NCBI RefSeq assembly: GCF_015706575.1
Contig: NW_024037065.1
Coordinates: 248,001 to 312,000 of the forward strand
DNA length: 64,000 bases
Source: Patiria miniata
Lineage: Eukaryota > Echinodermata > Asteroidea > Valvatida > Asterinidae
Direction of reading: 5' to 3'
Positions 1 to 11,728 of this stretch are shown here, piece after piece. The notes beneath the pieces are model-generated. The model made no database searches. It was given only the letters and a program-made list of their open reading frames with translations, and was not told where the DNA came from. Each line of letters opens with the position of its first letter. The first letter of the stretch is position 1. Position numbers and translations under genes: made by a program.

Positions 1-117
1 AAATACCAGGATACGACGGTTCGTGGTACGACTGACGAAATGTTTGCCAGATTAACTAGCCATTTTAAGTTAACAACCAACAGTCATTTAAAAATGTAAT
101 GATTCAAACAAACAATT

Positions 118-1020
118 ATGTTTAAGACTGAAAAGTTCACAGCATGTATCATAAACACTGAGAGTATTTCCCAAAGCAAGCAAACCGAAGGAAGATTCTA
201 TAATAGAACAATGGCAAGGACAATACACCCCAGTTCGGAGGTTGACCGAGGTAGCAACAAGGAAACAGGTGCATCCACTGCTTCTATTTTAATACAGAAC
301 ACCCTTGGTGATTTTAATGTTCACCACAGAGAATGGCCGGGCAGCAAGTCCCCAACAGACCAAGCTGGTGTTGCTTGCCATGACTTCGAACAGCTGGTTG
401 ACAAACCCACTCAGGGTGAAAATGCACTTGACCTGGTGATACTTGACACTCCATCACGCTTTTCCACCACTGTTAGAGCTGCACTTGGCTCCTCAGATCA
501 CAACACTAACATGGTTTTCTTCAGGAATCCCCTCCTTCTTGACAATCCATGCCACTATAGACTATGGGACTACAGAAAAGCCAATTGGTCATCTTTTAAG
601 CAACATCTTAAGGATGCAGCGTTGGATAGAACTCTCAAAACAGACGACCCAGAGCAAGCTAGTTTGAATGTAGAGAACATCATCTCTAGAGCTACGGAGA
701 TGTTTATACCATACCGCCACGCTACCATATGCCCTACCGATATATCATGGTCTATGGAAGCTTGTCGCATGGCCGACAAAGAGGTTAGGAAATCATATCT
801 GGAGCCAAAACCCTACTCCTGAAAACCAGGATGACAGGATCAGAGACAGGCATACCAACAAGTCGAGAAGGAGGCCAAGAAGCAACACTTCAAATGTACA
901 AGAGAAAAGCCGACATCCAAAACAACAAAGCCTAGAGATTGGGGGTGGGCTGCGAAAAGGTTGCAAGAAAATGTTGAAAATGGACAATGTATGGATGAAA
1001 ATGTGGACAGTTCCTACTTG
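118..1020 (+). pseudogene. LINE endonuclease-domain remnant (non-LTR retrotransposon ORF2)
   Basis: An open frame at 118-822 ends in a stop; recognisable coding continues in other frames to about 1020. Seen: GDFNVHH at about residues 64-70 and SSDHN at about 125-129, the last two catalytic blocks of an apurinic-type endonuclease/exonuclease/phosphatase domain, followed by the linker that leads to reverse transcriptase (LWDYRKANW, then FIPYRHA). A KPRDWGW stretch near 930-950 in another frame fits the same linker. The first half of the endonuclease and all of reverse transcriptase are missing. The intact enzyme would nick target DNA for reverse transcription. Layout and motifs resemble Jockey/I-group LINEs, but I cannot fix the clade. 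The residues before about 60 are not convincing LINE sequence. The copy is dead. Confidence 0.75.
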
Positions 1021-1494
1021 TCCTATTAATTTAAATTGTACAAGATTGTTCAAGGAATGAAAAAATAGCTCTTGCAACGTCCCTCTTATATTTTAGGTTA
1101 GGTGACATTTTGTTCACATTGTGCTGTTTCTGGTGATGTACATCCAACCTATTTGGCTCCCCGGCAGTGCAGCCCCTGTAGGGGCATTTCTTCGGCCTCC
1201 TTTTTTTGGCGATTATGCGGCTGTACTTGGTTGGTTCTATGAAGAGAAATCGAGGATTGCAACAAAGAAAATTGTCAGTGAAGTGCAGTGTAGTCTGTCA
1301 AAGAGTTGAAAGAAATCCAAATACCTACTTGTACATGTATACATTTTCCCAAGGGATCACATGTTCATGTACAATTGTACATTTTACCATAGGATTTTTA
1401 GATTTTCTGAAAATCCCAATCTCTAAGTTTTGCACAGAAACATCTTAATGTTATCTTGTTATTTTTATTTTGAATCCAGATGTATTTTTTTGTG

Positions 1495-1499
1495 ACTGT
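1495..1499. repeat. Target site duplication, left (ACTGT)
   Basis: ACTGT lies directly before the left LTR of the first BEL/Pao element and again at 8738-8742 after the right LTR. A 5-bp duplication is usual for BEL/Pao integrase and fixes both element ends. Confidence 0.9.
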
Positions 1500-2211
1500 T
1501 GTTCTGGACCGTTTGTCCAGTTTTCTTAAGCAGCGCCCTCTATTGAGTTTTTCGTTTTGCCAGTTTTTTCACATATGTTCATGAAAACGTTTTTGACAAT
1601 TTTATGCAAGTTCCCACATTTTTGCAACTCGTTTTTGACACCTGATCAACTGCCATCCCTGTAGTCACCTGTGAAAGCATTGTCTGTAAGTTTATGCCAT
1701 TTCCTCTTGCATTTTGTAGCTATAATTAGAGGTATTAAGGGCTGTTTTCGGACTCGGATTTTAGGTAAACAATCTCGTCTATGTCGCTCGGCCATATCGT
1801 AACTGGTTAATAACATAGCGTGTTTTACATGTACCTTTCTGTTTTATAGAAAATCCGCTTAGGTTTATTTCGCGCTTTTCGCTTGCTGTTATTTATGGGT
1901 ATTATCTTTTATTTAAAGGATAGATACACTCATTGACATTTGTTACCACTCTTTTTCTTAATTATTGCATGTTTTGAGATTTAAGATTAGTGGTGTTTAG
2001 TCAACTTTAAACTGTGTATTTAAGCCTTCAAAGCCCATGAGCCACTTTACTTAGTGCATTTTTTCTACTTCTTGTTACACAGTTTCACTCCTTTTTCACG
2101 GACGATTAAACTTGGAGCTTGGACGCTACTTCCTGACTCCCTCGTTGTTCTTGATAGGAGTTTGGCTGGCTGTCTAATTTTGGTTAGATACACCTTAAGG
2201 AGGACAGTACA
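1500..2211 (+). repeat. 5' LTR of BEL-1 (712 bp)
   Basis: Starts TGTTCTGGACC and ends CAGTACA, so it has the TG...CA ends of an LTR. Reading it against 8031-8737 by eye I find two substitutions (A/T near 1737 and C/T near 1880) and a 5-bp stretch (TGTAT, near 2015) absent from the other copy. The TGTATTTAAG around that indel is the only TATA-like sequence I noticed here. Confidence 0.95.
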
Positions 2212-2250
2212 GTGAAAAGACAGTAACCAGCTGGTGTTATAACTGCGGCA
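2212..2250 (+). other. Candidate primer-binding region of BEL-1
   Basis: Directly after the LTR comes GTGAAAAGACAG, and TGGTGTTATAAC lies at 2232. The second begins TGG, as expected for a site complementary to a tRNA 3' CCA end, but it is 20 bases from the LTR and I cannot name the tRNA. The second BEL element also has GTGAAAA just inside its 5' LTR. Confidence 0.3.
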
Positions 2251-2342
2251 GTCGATCAAGGCGACTCATCTTCATCATTGAAGACAAATGCGATGATCGA
2301 GCCTCTCGGGCAAGTTCAAGGGTCACACGCTCATCTTCATCA

Positions 2343-5300
2343 TTGAGTGAAGTAGCCAGAGCCCGTGCCAAAGCGGAGGCGGCGAGAGTCCGTGCATCTT
2401 TTGCTGAAGACGAGGCAAAAATGAAATTGCAGAGGGCCAAACTAGATGCAGATTTGGGATTGCTGGGCCACCAAAGAGAGGCAGCAGCAACTTTGGCTCA
2501 AGCCGAGGCATTGGAAGCAGCCATGGAGATGGAAACTGGATTGTCAGTCAACAAAATAAGCACACCACTTCCTCCAGCAGACATCACTCAGCGCACGAAA
2601 GACTACGTTCAGCAACAAGCTGAATTTCAAACTGGTTTTTCATCAATGCCAAGCCTCGAACCTGCTTACAACATGAGACCCCCCTCACCACTGAATCCTG
2701 CCAATGCTGAAGTCACATCTTGTCCCCTGCAATGCAGTCCGACGTCAGTGGGAAACCAGACACGCCCCCATTCCCCCCAGAAGACCCCTGCAGGAGATCA
2801 AGGTAATGACTTTGCCAAGTATCTTGCACGCCGTGAGTTAGTCAACACAGGACTCACACATTTTGATGATCGACCCGAAAACTACAGAGCTTGGCGATCA
2901 TCATTTCACAATGCAACAAAGGACCTGGGTATAACACCAAGCGAAGAGCTTGACCTGCTAGTGAAGTGGCTGGGGAAAGAATCATCAGACCACGTCAAAA
3001 GAATCTGTGCTGTGCACATAAAGGACCCGACCACAGCTCTGAAGAAGTCATGGGAACGGCTGAAAGAGCAATACGCAGCACCAGAGGTCATCGAAAGCGC
3101 CCTCTTTCGCAGACTGGACGGTTTTCCACGCATCAACAGCAGAGATCCGCTCAAGTTGAGACAGCTTGGTGATCTGCTCATGGAAGTCCAATGCGCGAAG
3201 GAAGACGGATACTTACCTGGTCTCAGCTACTTGGACACGGCACGTGGTGTCAATCCCATAGTTGAGAAATTACCACATGGCCTGCAGGAGAGATGGATCA
3301 CCAAGGGATCAAGGTACAAAAAACAACACAATGCCTGCTTTCCCCCATTCTCCTTCTTTGCTGAATTCATCTGCTCAGAAGCCAAAACCAGAAATGACCC
3401 GAGTTTCACCATCTCCAGCAACAACAGTGGCCCCATGAGAGCAGACAAACCCACCACTAGAAACACTAGTATGAGAGCACCGATATCCGTACATAAGACA
3501 GATGTCTCCATAGTGGCTGAATCGAGTGCAGACTCTGACGCAAAGAAGAGCGATCCCGGTAAAAGCTGCCCCCTCCATCAAAAACCACATCCCCTGAAGA
3601 AATGCAGGGCTTTCAGAGCAAAGACCATAGACGAGCGAAGGGCCTTCCTCAGAGAAAATGGAATTTGCTTCAAGTGCTGCGCATCAATCTCTCATCTTGC
3701 GAAGGAATGTGTGATTCCACTGAAATGCACCGAATGCAACAGTAATCATCACAGCACAGCCATGCATCCTGGTCCTGCCCCCTGGACTCTGAAGGCCTTT
3801 ACCCCCACACCACAGCATGGCGGGGAGGAGGAAGTTGCCCAATCCAGCCCACCTGTTGTCAACTCACAATGCACAGAGGTATGCGGTGAGGGCCTATCGG
3901 CAAAGTCATGTGCCAAAATATGCCTGGTGAAAGTTTACCCACAGGACCAACCTGAGAGTGCTGTCGAGATGTACGCAGTAATAGACGACCAGAGTAACCG
4001 GTCACTGGCGAAATCTGACTTCTTTGATCAGTTTGACATCCGAAGCAGCCCATCACCCTATTCCCTTAGAACCTGTGCAGGAGTTACAGAAATGACAGGG
4101 AGGAAAGCTGATGGTTTCCAGATTGAAGCTGTGAATGGAGGAGTAAGCCTGCCTCTCCCTCCTCTCATCGAGTGCAACGAGATCCTAAACAACAGGGCAG
4201 AGATACCAACGCCTGACGTAGCTCTTCACCACGCCCACCTGAAGTCTGTAGCACCATACATCCCCAAGTTGGATCCGAATGCTGAAATCCTTTTGCTGCT
4301 AGGGAGAGACATCCTCAGGGTACACAAGGTGAGAGAGCAGATAAACGGCCCACACAACGCCCCTTTTGCTCAGCGACTTGACATTGGCTGGGTCCTCATC
4401 GGTGAAGTCTGTCTGGGAGATGCATATGTGCCAACTGTAAACAGCTTCAAAACCCATGTTCTGGAGAGCGGACGCCCCTCTTTTCTGGCTCCATGCAAGA
4501 ATCACATCTGCCTGAGAGAGAAGGCAACTCACAGCGGGGAGCAGCAGGATGCTTCATCACGGACGCTCATCAGTAACCCAGTCAGAAGACCAGCTGATGA
4601 CAAACTCGGAAGAGAAGTATTCAGAACAACCCCTGAAGACAACAAGCCAGCTCTCTCCATCGAAGACACAATCTTTCTACAGATGATGGATGGAGAATTC
4701 AAGAAAGATGACACCAACAGCTGGGTAGCTCCATTGCCGTTCAGAACACCCAGACCTCATCTTCCAAACAACCGGGAGCATGCTGTCACCCGTCTTTTAT
4801 CTCTACGACGCAGCTTAGATAGGAAGCCGGAGATGAAGAAGCAATTTATCGACTTCATACAGAAGTTATTCGAAAACGACCACGCAGAGAAAGCACCTCC
4901 TTTGAGAACCGGAGAGGAGTGTTGGTACCTACCAACCTTTGGCGTATACCATCCACAAAAACCGGAGAAAATACGAGTAGTCTTCGACTCGAGTGCTCAA
5001 CATCATGGATTCTCCCTCAATGATGTTCTACTCACCGGCCCAGACCTAAACAACAGCCTGCTGGGAGTTCTAATACGGTTCAGGAAAGAACCTGTGGCCA
5101 TCATAGCCGACATCCAGCAGATGTTCTACTGCTTCGTTGTGAGAGAAGACCACCGCAATTACCTCCGATTCCTGTGGTACAGAGACAACGACACCACAAA
5201 GGATGTCATCGACTACCGCATGAAAGTGCACGTCTTCGGAAACAGTCCATCCCCTGCGGTCGCCATGTACGGTCTGAGACGAGCCGCGCAAGCAGGTGAA

Positions 5301-6302
5301 CAAGTCCATGGCGCAGACACTCGAGAGTTCGTCGAAAGACATTTCTACGTTGATGATGGACTCAAATCTCTGCCGACAGAGGAAGAGGCCATCGACTTGC
5401 TGCAGAGAACCCGAGCATCGCTCGCTGAATCCAACCTACGACTGCACAAAATTGCTTCAAACAGCACCACTGTGATGCAGGCCTTCCCCGCCGATGATCA
5501 TGCCAAGGGCATGAAAGATTTCGGCACAGGAGATGAGACTGGACCTGTCCAACGCAGTCTAGGACTTTCCTGGGAAACCACGACAGACACCTTCACCTTC
5601 AAGGTATCGAGTGGCGACAAACCATTCACACGCCGTGGAGTCCTGTCGACAGTCAACAGTCTCTTCGATCCACTTGGCCTTGTAGCTCCAGTCACCATAC
5701 AAGGCAGAACCATACTGCGTGAACTCACCACTGACACTTGCAGTTGGGATGCACCCCTCCCTGAAGGAAAGCTGAAAGAATGGGAAGCATGGAGAGATTC
5801 ACTTCAGGAGTTGAAGAATCTTCACATCCCACGCACCTATTCTTCGAAGTCCCTTTCCAAGGCACAGCACACCGAGTTGTGCATGTTTTCAGACGCATCC
5901 ATCAAAGCCGTCGCTGCAGTTGCCTATCTCAGAACTGTTGACGAAACTGGACAAGTTGACGTGGGCTTCGTTCTGGGGAAAGCTAAGTTGACTCCTCAGT
6001 CACAACCAACCATACCCCGTCTAGAGCTGTGCGCTGCAGTCCTGGCAGTAGAGGTAGCAGAACTCATCCTAGACGAAATTGACATCAAGCCAGATGCCGT
6101 GAACTTCTACTGTGACAGTAAAGTCGTGCTCGGGTATATATACAATGAAACCAAGCGTTTCTACGTGTATGTACACAACCGAGTCCAGCGCATCCGACAG
6201 ACAACACAGCCAGACCAGTGGCACTACGTACCAACAAAGCACAACCCAGCTGACCACGCTTCCAGAGCAGTTCCGGCATCCCAACTCACCACTACATCAT
6301 AG
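2343..6302 (+). pseudogene. BEL-1 Gag-Pol, N-terminal part (Gag, protease, RT, RNase H), stopped by TAG
   Basis: A 1319-codon frame, residues counted from the TTG at 2343. Seen in order: charged coiled-coil start (ARAKAEAARVRA); DUF1759-like Gag from about residue 174; Cys/His zinc knuckles at about 409-470; aspartic-protease-like IDDQSN near 547; reverse transcriptase with the first Asp of ADIQQMF at about 923 and YVDD at 1002-1005; the Pao-specific RRGVLSTVNSLFDPLG block near 1093-1115; RNase H with SDAS near 1180 and CDSK near 1255. The frame is open upstream of 2343 into the LTR but has no ATG before 2421, so the native start is unclear or lost. TAG at 6300-6302 ends the frame, and the same reading frame resumes straight after it with integrase. 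Confidence 0.93.
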
Positions 6303-6362
6303 TTCACAGGACCAGCTTTCCTACACAAACCAGGCAAAGCTGACGCGGAGAACCAAGATTCC

Positions 6363-7976
6363 TTGGAGCTGGTTGCCCCGGACTCAGATGCAGAAATTCG
6401 GCCCGAGGTGAGAAGTTTCATCACCAAGACCGAAGAGAGACAGCTCACACCAAAGCGCTTTGAGCACTTCTCAACTTGGAAATCACTCCTGAGAGGTGTT
6501 GCGTTCCTCATTCATGTCACTCACTCCTTCAAGAAGGACCTGGCAGACCAGTCAGCGGAATGCAGAGGTTGGCATCAGTGCAACAAACCACGCACTCCAG
6601 ATGAGTTGGCTCAAGCCAAGAGTGTCATCATCAAGTCAGTTCAGGGAGATGTCTACTCCGACGAGTTTGCGTCTCTTGAACAGAAGAGCGATGTTTCTAC
6701 TTCAAGTTCACTCTCGAAGCTGAATCCCACACTAGAAGACGGATTCATCAAAGTAGGAGGCCGTCTGAAGCATGCACAGCTGGACAACAGCGAGAAAAAT
6801 CCCATTCTCCTACCAGGACGCAACCATGTTTCTACACTGCTGGTACGACACTACCATGAGCAAGTGAAGCATCAAGGTCGCCACTTCACTGAAGGAGCCA
6901 TCCGAGCATCAGGCTTGTGGATTGTCGGCGGTAAGAGGCTCATCAACTCTGTCCTACATAAGTGTGTGACATGCAAGAAACTTCGTGGGAGAATGGAAGA
7001 GCAGAAGATGGCTGACTTACCCCCAGAGAGACTCGGCACATCACCACCATTCACCTTTGTGGGCTTAGATGTCTTCGGCCCGTGGACAGTCGTCGCCCGC
7101 CGCACCAGAGGAGATCAAGCTCAAAGCAAACGCTGGGCGGTGTTGTTCACTTGCATGAGCACGAGAGCAATCCACATAGAAGTCATAGAGGCCATGGACA
7201 CTTCAAGTTGCATCAATGCACTCCGGAGGTTCTTCGCCATCCGTGGACCAGCAAAACAGCTGAGATCGGATTGCGGAACGAATTTCATCGGAGCCTGCAA
7301 CGAGTTACAGCTTGGAAAGGAGCAGCAGCAGGGGAATGATGTTCAACACTACCTCAGCGAACATGGCTGCACTTGGGAATTCAACCCACCCCACTCATCA
7401 CACATGGGAGGTGCCTGGGAGCGGATGATTGGAGTAGCACGTAGAATCCTCGACTCCATGATGCTACAAAACAAATCTGGCCTGTCCCATGAAGTCCTGT
7501 GCACCTTCTTAGCCGAAGTTACAGCCATCATCAATGCAAGACCGCTGGTTCCAGTCTCTACCGATCCCGGCCCACCGTTCATCCTGACACCTGCCATGCT
7601 ACTTACCCAGAAGGTTGGTGCACCTCCTCCTCCTGGAGACTTCACTGACAAGGACCTGTTCAAGAGCCAGTGGAGACTAGTGCAGAGTCTCGCAAGCAAG
7701 TTCTGGTCCCGCTGGAGCCACGAGTACCTCCCCACCTTACAGAGTCGGCGAAAGTGGACGGAAACTCGTCGCAACCTTCAAGAGGGAGACCTGGTACTCT
7801 TGAAAGACAAGCAAGTTGCCCGCAACGAGTGGCCCCTGGCGCTAGTTACTTCCACCTTCGTAGGAGACGATGGGAAGGTCCGCACCTTGGAAGTGAAGGT
7901 CACCGCGCAAGGCACCACCAAGAAGTTCGTGAGACCTATCGCAGAAGTCGTACTGCTGCTACCCAAAGAGGACTGA
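6363..7976 (+). pseudogene. BEL-1 Gag-Pol, C-terminal part (integrase, DUF5641-like tail)
   Basis: A 537-codon frame in the same phase as the upstream Gag-Pol, cut from it only by the TAG at 6300. It contains an H2C2 zinc region (HYHEQVKHQ ... CVTCKKLRG), an integrase core with Asp in GLDVFGPW, Asp in RSDCGTNF and Glu in GAWERMIG, and a C-terminal basic domain of the DUF5641 type. Integrase would insert the cDNA copy. The ATG at 6363 is just the first Met after the stop, not a plausible independent start. No other break was seen. Read-through of TAG is possible in principle, but the second BEL element in this window has no stop at the matching point, so mutation is likelier. Confidence 0.92.
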
Positions 7977-8018
7977 ACTTTGTAAATATGTTCCTGTAGT
8001 AGTGACATCTTAAAGACA

Positions 8019-8030
8019 TCAAGCGGGGAG
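8019..8030 (+). other. Polypurine tract of BEL-1
   Basis: Purine-rich AAGCGGGGAG ends exactly at the first base of the 3' LTR, the expected place and composition for the plus-strand primer. Confidence 0.75.
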
Positions 8031-8737
8031 TGTTCTGGACCGTTTGTCCAGTTTTCTTAAGCAGCGCCCTCTATTGAGTTTTTCGTTTTGCCAGTTTTTT
8101 CACATATGTTCATGAAAACGTTTTTGACAATTTTATGCAAGTTCCCACATTTTTGCAACTCGTTTTTGACACCTGATCAACTGCCATCCCTGTAGTCACC
8201 TGTGAAAGCATTGTCTGTAAGTTTATGCCATTTCCTCTTGCATTTTGTAGCTATAATTAGAGGTATTTAGGGCTGTTTTCGGACTCGGATTTTAGGTAAA
8301 CAATCTCGTCTATGTCGCTCGGCCATATCGTAACTGGTTAATAACATAGCGTGTTTTACATGTACCTTTCTGTTTTATAGAAAATCCGCTTAGGTTTATT
8401 TCGCGCTTTTTGCTTGCTGTTATTTATGGGTATTATCTTTTATTTAAAGGATAGATACACTCATTGACATTTGTTACCACTCTTTTTCTTAATTATTGCA
8501 TGTTTTGAGATTTAAGATTAGTGGTGTTTAGTCAACTTTAAACTGTTAAGCCTTCAAAGCCCATGAGCCACTTTACTTAGTGCATTTTTTCTACTTCTTG
8601 TTACACAGTTTCACTCCTTTTTCACGGACGATTAAACTTGGAGCTTGGACGCTACTTCCTGACTCCCTCGTTGTTCTTGATAGGAGTTTGGCTGGCTGTC
8701 TAATTTTGGTTAGATACACCTTAAGGAGGACAGTACA
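8031..8737 (+). repeat. 3' LTR of BEL-1 (707 bp)
   Basis: Direct repeat of 1500-2211, with the same TGTTCTGG start and CAGTACA end; 5 bp shorter because of one indel. Followed by the ACTGT target duplication at 8738. Confidence 0.95.
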
Positions 8738-8883
8738 ACTGTCATTACATTTTAAGCATACTAGTTCATGTATATAGTATGTTCCTTTTGGAATTCTGAT
8801 GTTAATTACATGTAGTTTTGATGGCTTTTTGTATTTTTGATCAATTTTTCATGTACATGTATATTTTTTATAGGATTTTTAAT

Positions 8884-8956
8884 ATGTAAAGCGCTCTCGA
8901 ACAGGCTGGTCCTGGAGAGAGCTCATTAGTTAACTAAATTATAATTATTATTACAT
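8884..8956 (+). repeat. Probable LINE 3' tail
   Basis: TGTAAAGCGCTCTCGA, then a GAGAGAGCTC turn and a TTATTATTA tail, resembles the end of many CR1/L2-like elements (GTAAAGCGC ... ATTATTATT). Same orientation as the endonuclease remnant at 118-1020, and BEL-1 lies between the two, so they may be one interrupted LINE. This is inference from position. Confidence 0.45.
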
Positions 8957-8959
8957 GAA

Positions 8960-9869
8960 CATGCAACCCAAATTTGTACGCAAGGTCCATGTCATTCCAA
9001 AACTGTTATTTTAATTTTACTTTTTGTTTCACCATTCTCTTGCTTTGAACAACTCCTTCTTCCCTGCGTCTTTGTTTTTTATTTTGAGTTGCCTTTGAAG
9101 ATACTGCGCCAAATACACCACAGCCCTGTGGCACAAGCTGCATGTTTGTGGAGTTCTTTTTCCCTGTTATAATGTTAAACAATTCAAATCACAGAAAATA
9201 GTTATTAATACACATTTTTAAAGTTAAAAACTGGAAACCTCTACCTTTAGCATAGCATACAAGTATATAGAAAAATATATTAAAAAGTTCCAAGGTGGAT
9301 TAGCTTATTGTGTAAAAGAGCTAGTGAGCATTACTATTATGTTTGTTAATTGTTATTACATGCAAAAAATTGTAAGATCTTTCGTAAATGTTGTCTTTAA
9401 TCCCTAAAGGTTTCTTGCTAAGAACCTTTTAAATTCTTAAACATTCTTAACTCATCGCCCAACCATTTTGGATTTTAAAAAGATGGGCATGCATCTGCCC
9501 TATGCTACATGAAACTATGGTTGGCTTTGCAGTAATGAATCCATCAAACTCTTGCACTATTTTTTTTAACAACCTCAATGAGGTTGTGTGACGTGTCTTG
9601 CAGTGTTCCCTGTCCCTAAGCTATAGAGATATAGACTAATTCCGGTGACCAAAATTAGCTTTCATTCACTCTAATGCTGCAGAGCTAACATTTGCGAAGG
9701 AGTAGCTCCTTCGATTTTAACAACGTATGCTATGCACTTGCCTCACAATGTAGTGTTACACTCCAGTAATGACATTTCATTTTGTTGCCGGTTTGTGTTA
9801 AGTGATAAACAACTGAAAAATTGTTTTGAAATTAAAAACTCTTTCGTACAGGTTTATACTACTTTGTAA
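8960..9869. other. Intergenic, nothing recognised
   Basis: A/T-rich sequence without a credible coding frame, tandem repeat or inverted repeat that I could see. Confidence 0.5.
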
Positions 9870-9985
9870 TATGACTGTTTCGTTTGCGTCCATTTCCAAC
9901 TCGGTTTCCACCTCCGTCACTAGCTCTGTCTCCACCTCCGTCTATTTCTTCGTTCTCCATATCCTCGTGCTCTCTTCTTTACCCT
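9870..9985 (-). repeat. Acidic/Gly repeat block, copy 1 (degenerate)
   Basis: On the minus strand this reads as GGAGGTGGAGAC-type repeats, with one frame giving an Asp/Glu/Gly-rich peptide (EDMENEEIDGGGD). It resembles the blocks at 10510-10700 and 11432-11728 but lacks clear splice sites and is bounded by stops. Probably a decayed copy. Confidence 0.35.
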
Positions 9986-10509
9986 TGATAGTTAACAAAG
10001 CCATGGTAAAAGCCAAGGTCCAAAGTGCCAGCGTTAAAATCTATGTACAAAATCTATGTACAGGGTACAAAGTTTTTAGTTTTGGGCATACAACTTGAAT
10101 AAACAGTGTCTGCCCCCCAAAAAGCCTTTTCCACAAGGCCAAAAAATACCAGTTGAATCCTTATGGATGCAGCAGTATACCTGTAGTTGTGTGAAGCTGG
10201 TACACTGCAGAATGCAACATAATTTGCTATTGGATTGGCATGACCATATGAACGAAGCTGAAGGGGGTGAGGTTTAAAACGGTACTAGGATAATAAGCTA
10301 ATGATGCTGGTCTTTTTCAGGGGAAAGTGGCATGTTGCGTTTTGTGCCTGAACTCTTTCTGTGAAATATGTACAATCATAATGTGGTTCACGGAAGTAAT
10401 TATTTTAAACAAGTATTCATAAGATGAATTTGCGTCAGGGTGATGTCAATCAATATTAGGATCAATATGTCAATCCTTGATTTTACACAGGGTTATACGG
10501 CTCACTTAC

Positions 10510-10700
10510 AGTACTACTCTCTGATGGAACCCAGCTAACATCATCTTCATCCTCGCCACCAAAAGGTATCTTTCTCCATCTCTATCTTCGTCTTCACCAA
10601 CATCTTCAACGTCTTGATCTTTATCTCTATCCTCTTCTTCATTTGCATCTTTTCCATCTTTGTCCTTGTTGCCAACTCTACTTCTGTCTCCACCTCCAAC
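10510..10700 (-). pseudogene. Acidic exon-like block, copy 2 (frame broken)
   Basis: On the minus strand the block starts after a TTTTATAG acceptor-like sequence (10701-10702) and ends at a GTAAGTGAG donor (GT at 10508-10509). The last 40 bases before the donor closely match those of the 11432-11728 block (DDVSWVPSESST against DDDVSCVQLESST). Its 191-nt length is not a multiple of three, and the acidic frame and the end frame differ by one, so it looks like a damaged duplicate exon. Confidence 0.4.
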
Positions 10701-11431
10701 CTATAAAATATTGTTTTTGTAATTGTGTTCTTTTAGTTCCGTGTATCTATATGTTAGACGGCAACATGTGTATGCGCTTTTTTAAGCAAATTGTAAACTC
10801 CCTATTGGTCTAAGGAGCATGGAGCGCACACGTACAATTAGAAAGTATAGCACCATTTCAGTATTAGCTTCTAATTGTGGTCACCAGATTAGTCTATGGA
10901 CTCATCATTTCAAAAGGGACAGAGTACGTCCGATATCTCAGAACTTGTTTGCAAGATATGGCTGCATGTCGGACGCACTGTACTCTTAGAAGAAATCCTG
11001 CCTGTCATGCATGGAGTGGATAGACCATTCTGAACACAGCTGATTGGGAAATCATTATAAAAGGTAGACCAGGTTGGACGTCACCTTCACTGCATAACAA
11101 GTGATGACACCAAATTAAAATTATCCGTTCCCTATTTTTACCACGTTGCAGAAGCCCTAATTTCTTTCAATTTTTTTGGGTGTTCTCATTATTTTCAGCT
11201 GCTAAGTTAAGAAATACTGCTAGTCACGGTTGATGACATTATTTTATTTATTCCTTGTTCGTCATTTTTAAAACTACATAGTTGGGGAATGTCACGTACA
11301 GTAGGTAGCATCGGTAAAATTCACAACCAATTTCATGACTGTTTAAGTTCCAAACTTCACCTAAGTTGCTCATATTGAAGTCAATATTCACAATAAATAA
11401 TAATTTTACCCAAGCTTTACTGCTCACTTAC

Positions 11432-11728
11432 AGTACTACTTTCCAATTGAACACAGCTAACATCATCATCTTTATCATCGTCTCCGTATTCGTCTGTGTC
11501 TCCATATTCATCATCGTCTTCACCCACATCTTCATCTCCACCATCAACTCCATCCATGTCGCGATCTACATCTTCGTCTCTGTCCTCATCTACATCTTCT
11601 CCTCCATCTTCAACTCCGTCTTCACCTCTGTCTTCGACTCCATCATCATCTTCACCTCTGTCTGTACCCTCTATGCTTTCATCATCACTGTGCAGTCCTT
11701 GTAGCATTTGGCTCAAATACCAAATAGC
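11432..11728 (-). CDS. Candidate acidic internal exon (99 codons, phase 0-0)
   Basis: Not a recognised gene. On the minus strand a pyrimidine-rich acceptor (TTTTTTTGCAG, AG at 11729-11730) is followed by 297 nt of open frame and a consensus donor GTAAGTGAG (GT at 11430-11431). Both boundaries fall on codon boundaries, so the exon is symmetrical, phase 0-0. The peptide opens AIWYLSQMLQGLHSDDES, then becomes an Asp/Glu/Gly-rich repeat (GEDDDGVED, GEDVDEDRDEDVD), and ends SCVQLESST. Acidic repeats of this kind are usually disordered; no function can be named. Related blocks at 10510-10700 and 9870-9985 suggest serial exon duplication. No flanking exons were found, so it could also be coding-like repeat DNA. 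Confidence 0.4.

Larger units (their letters stand above)
1500..8737 (+). mobile_element. BEL/Pao LTR retrotransposon, plus strand (BEL-1)
   Basis: A complete element of 7238 bp: LTR 1500-2211, Gag-Pol 2343-7976 interrupted once, purine tract 8019-8030, LTR 8031-8737, flanked by ACTGT. Domain order is Gag (DUF1759-like), zinc knuckles, aspartic protease, reverse transcriptase, RNase H/Pao region, integrase, DUF5641-like tail, as in BEL/Pao. No envelope-like frame is present. The near-identical LTRs mean recent insertion, yet the coding region has a stop. It sits between what look like the two halves of an older LINE (118-1020 and the tail near 8884). Confidence 0.95.
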
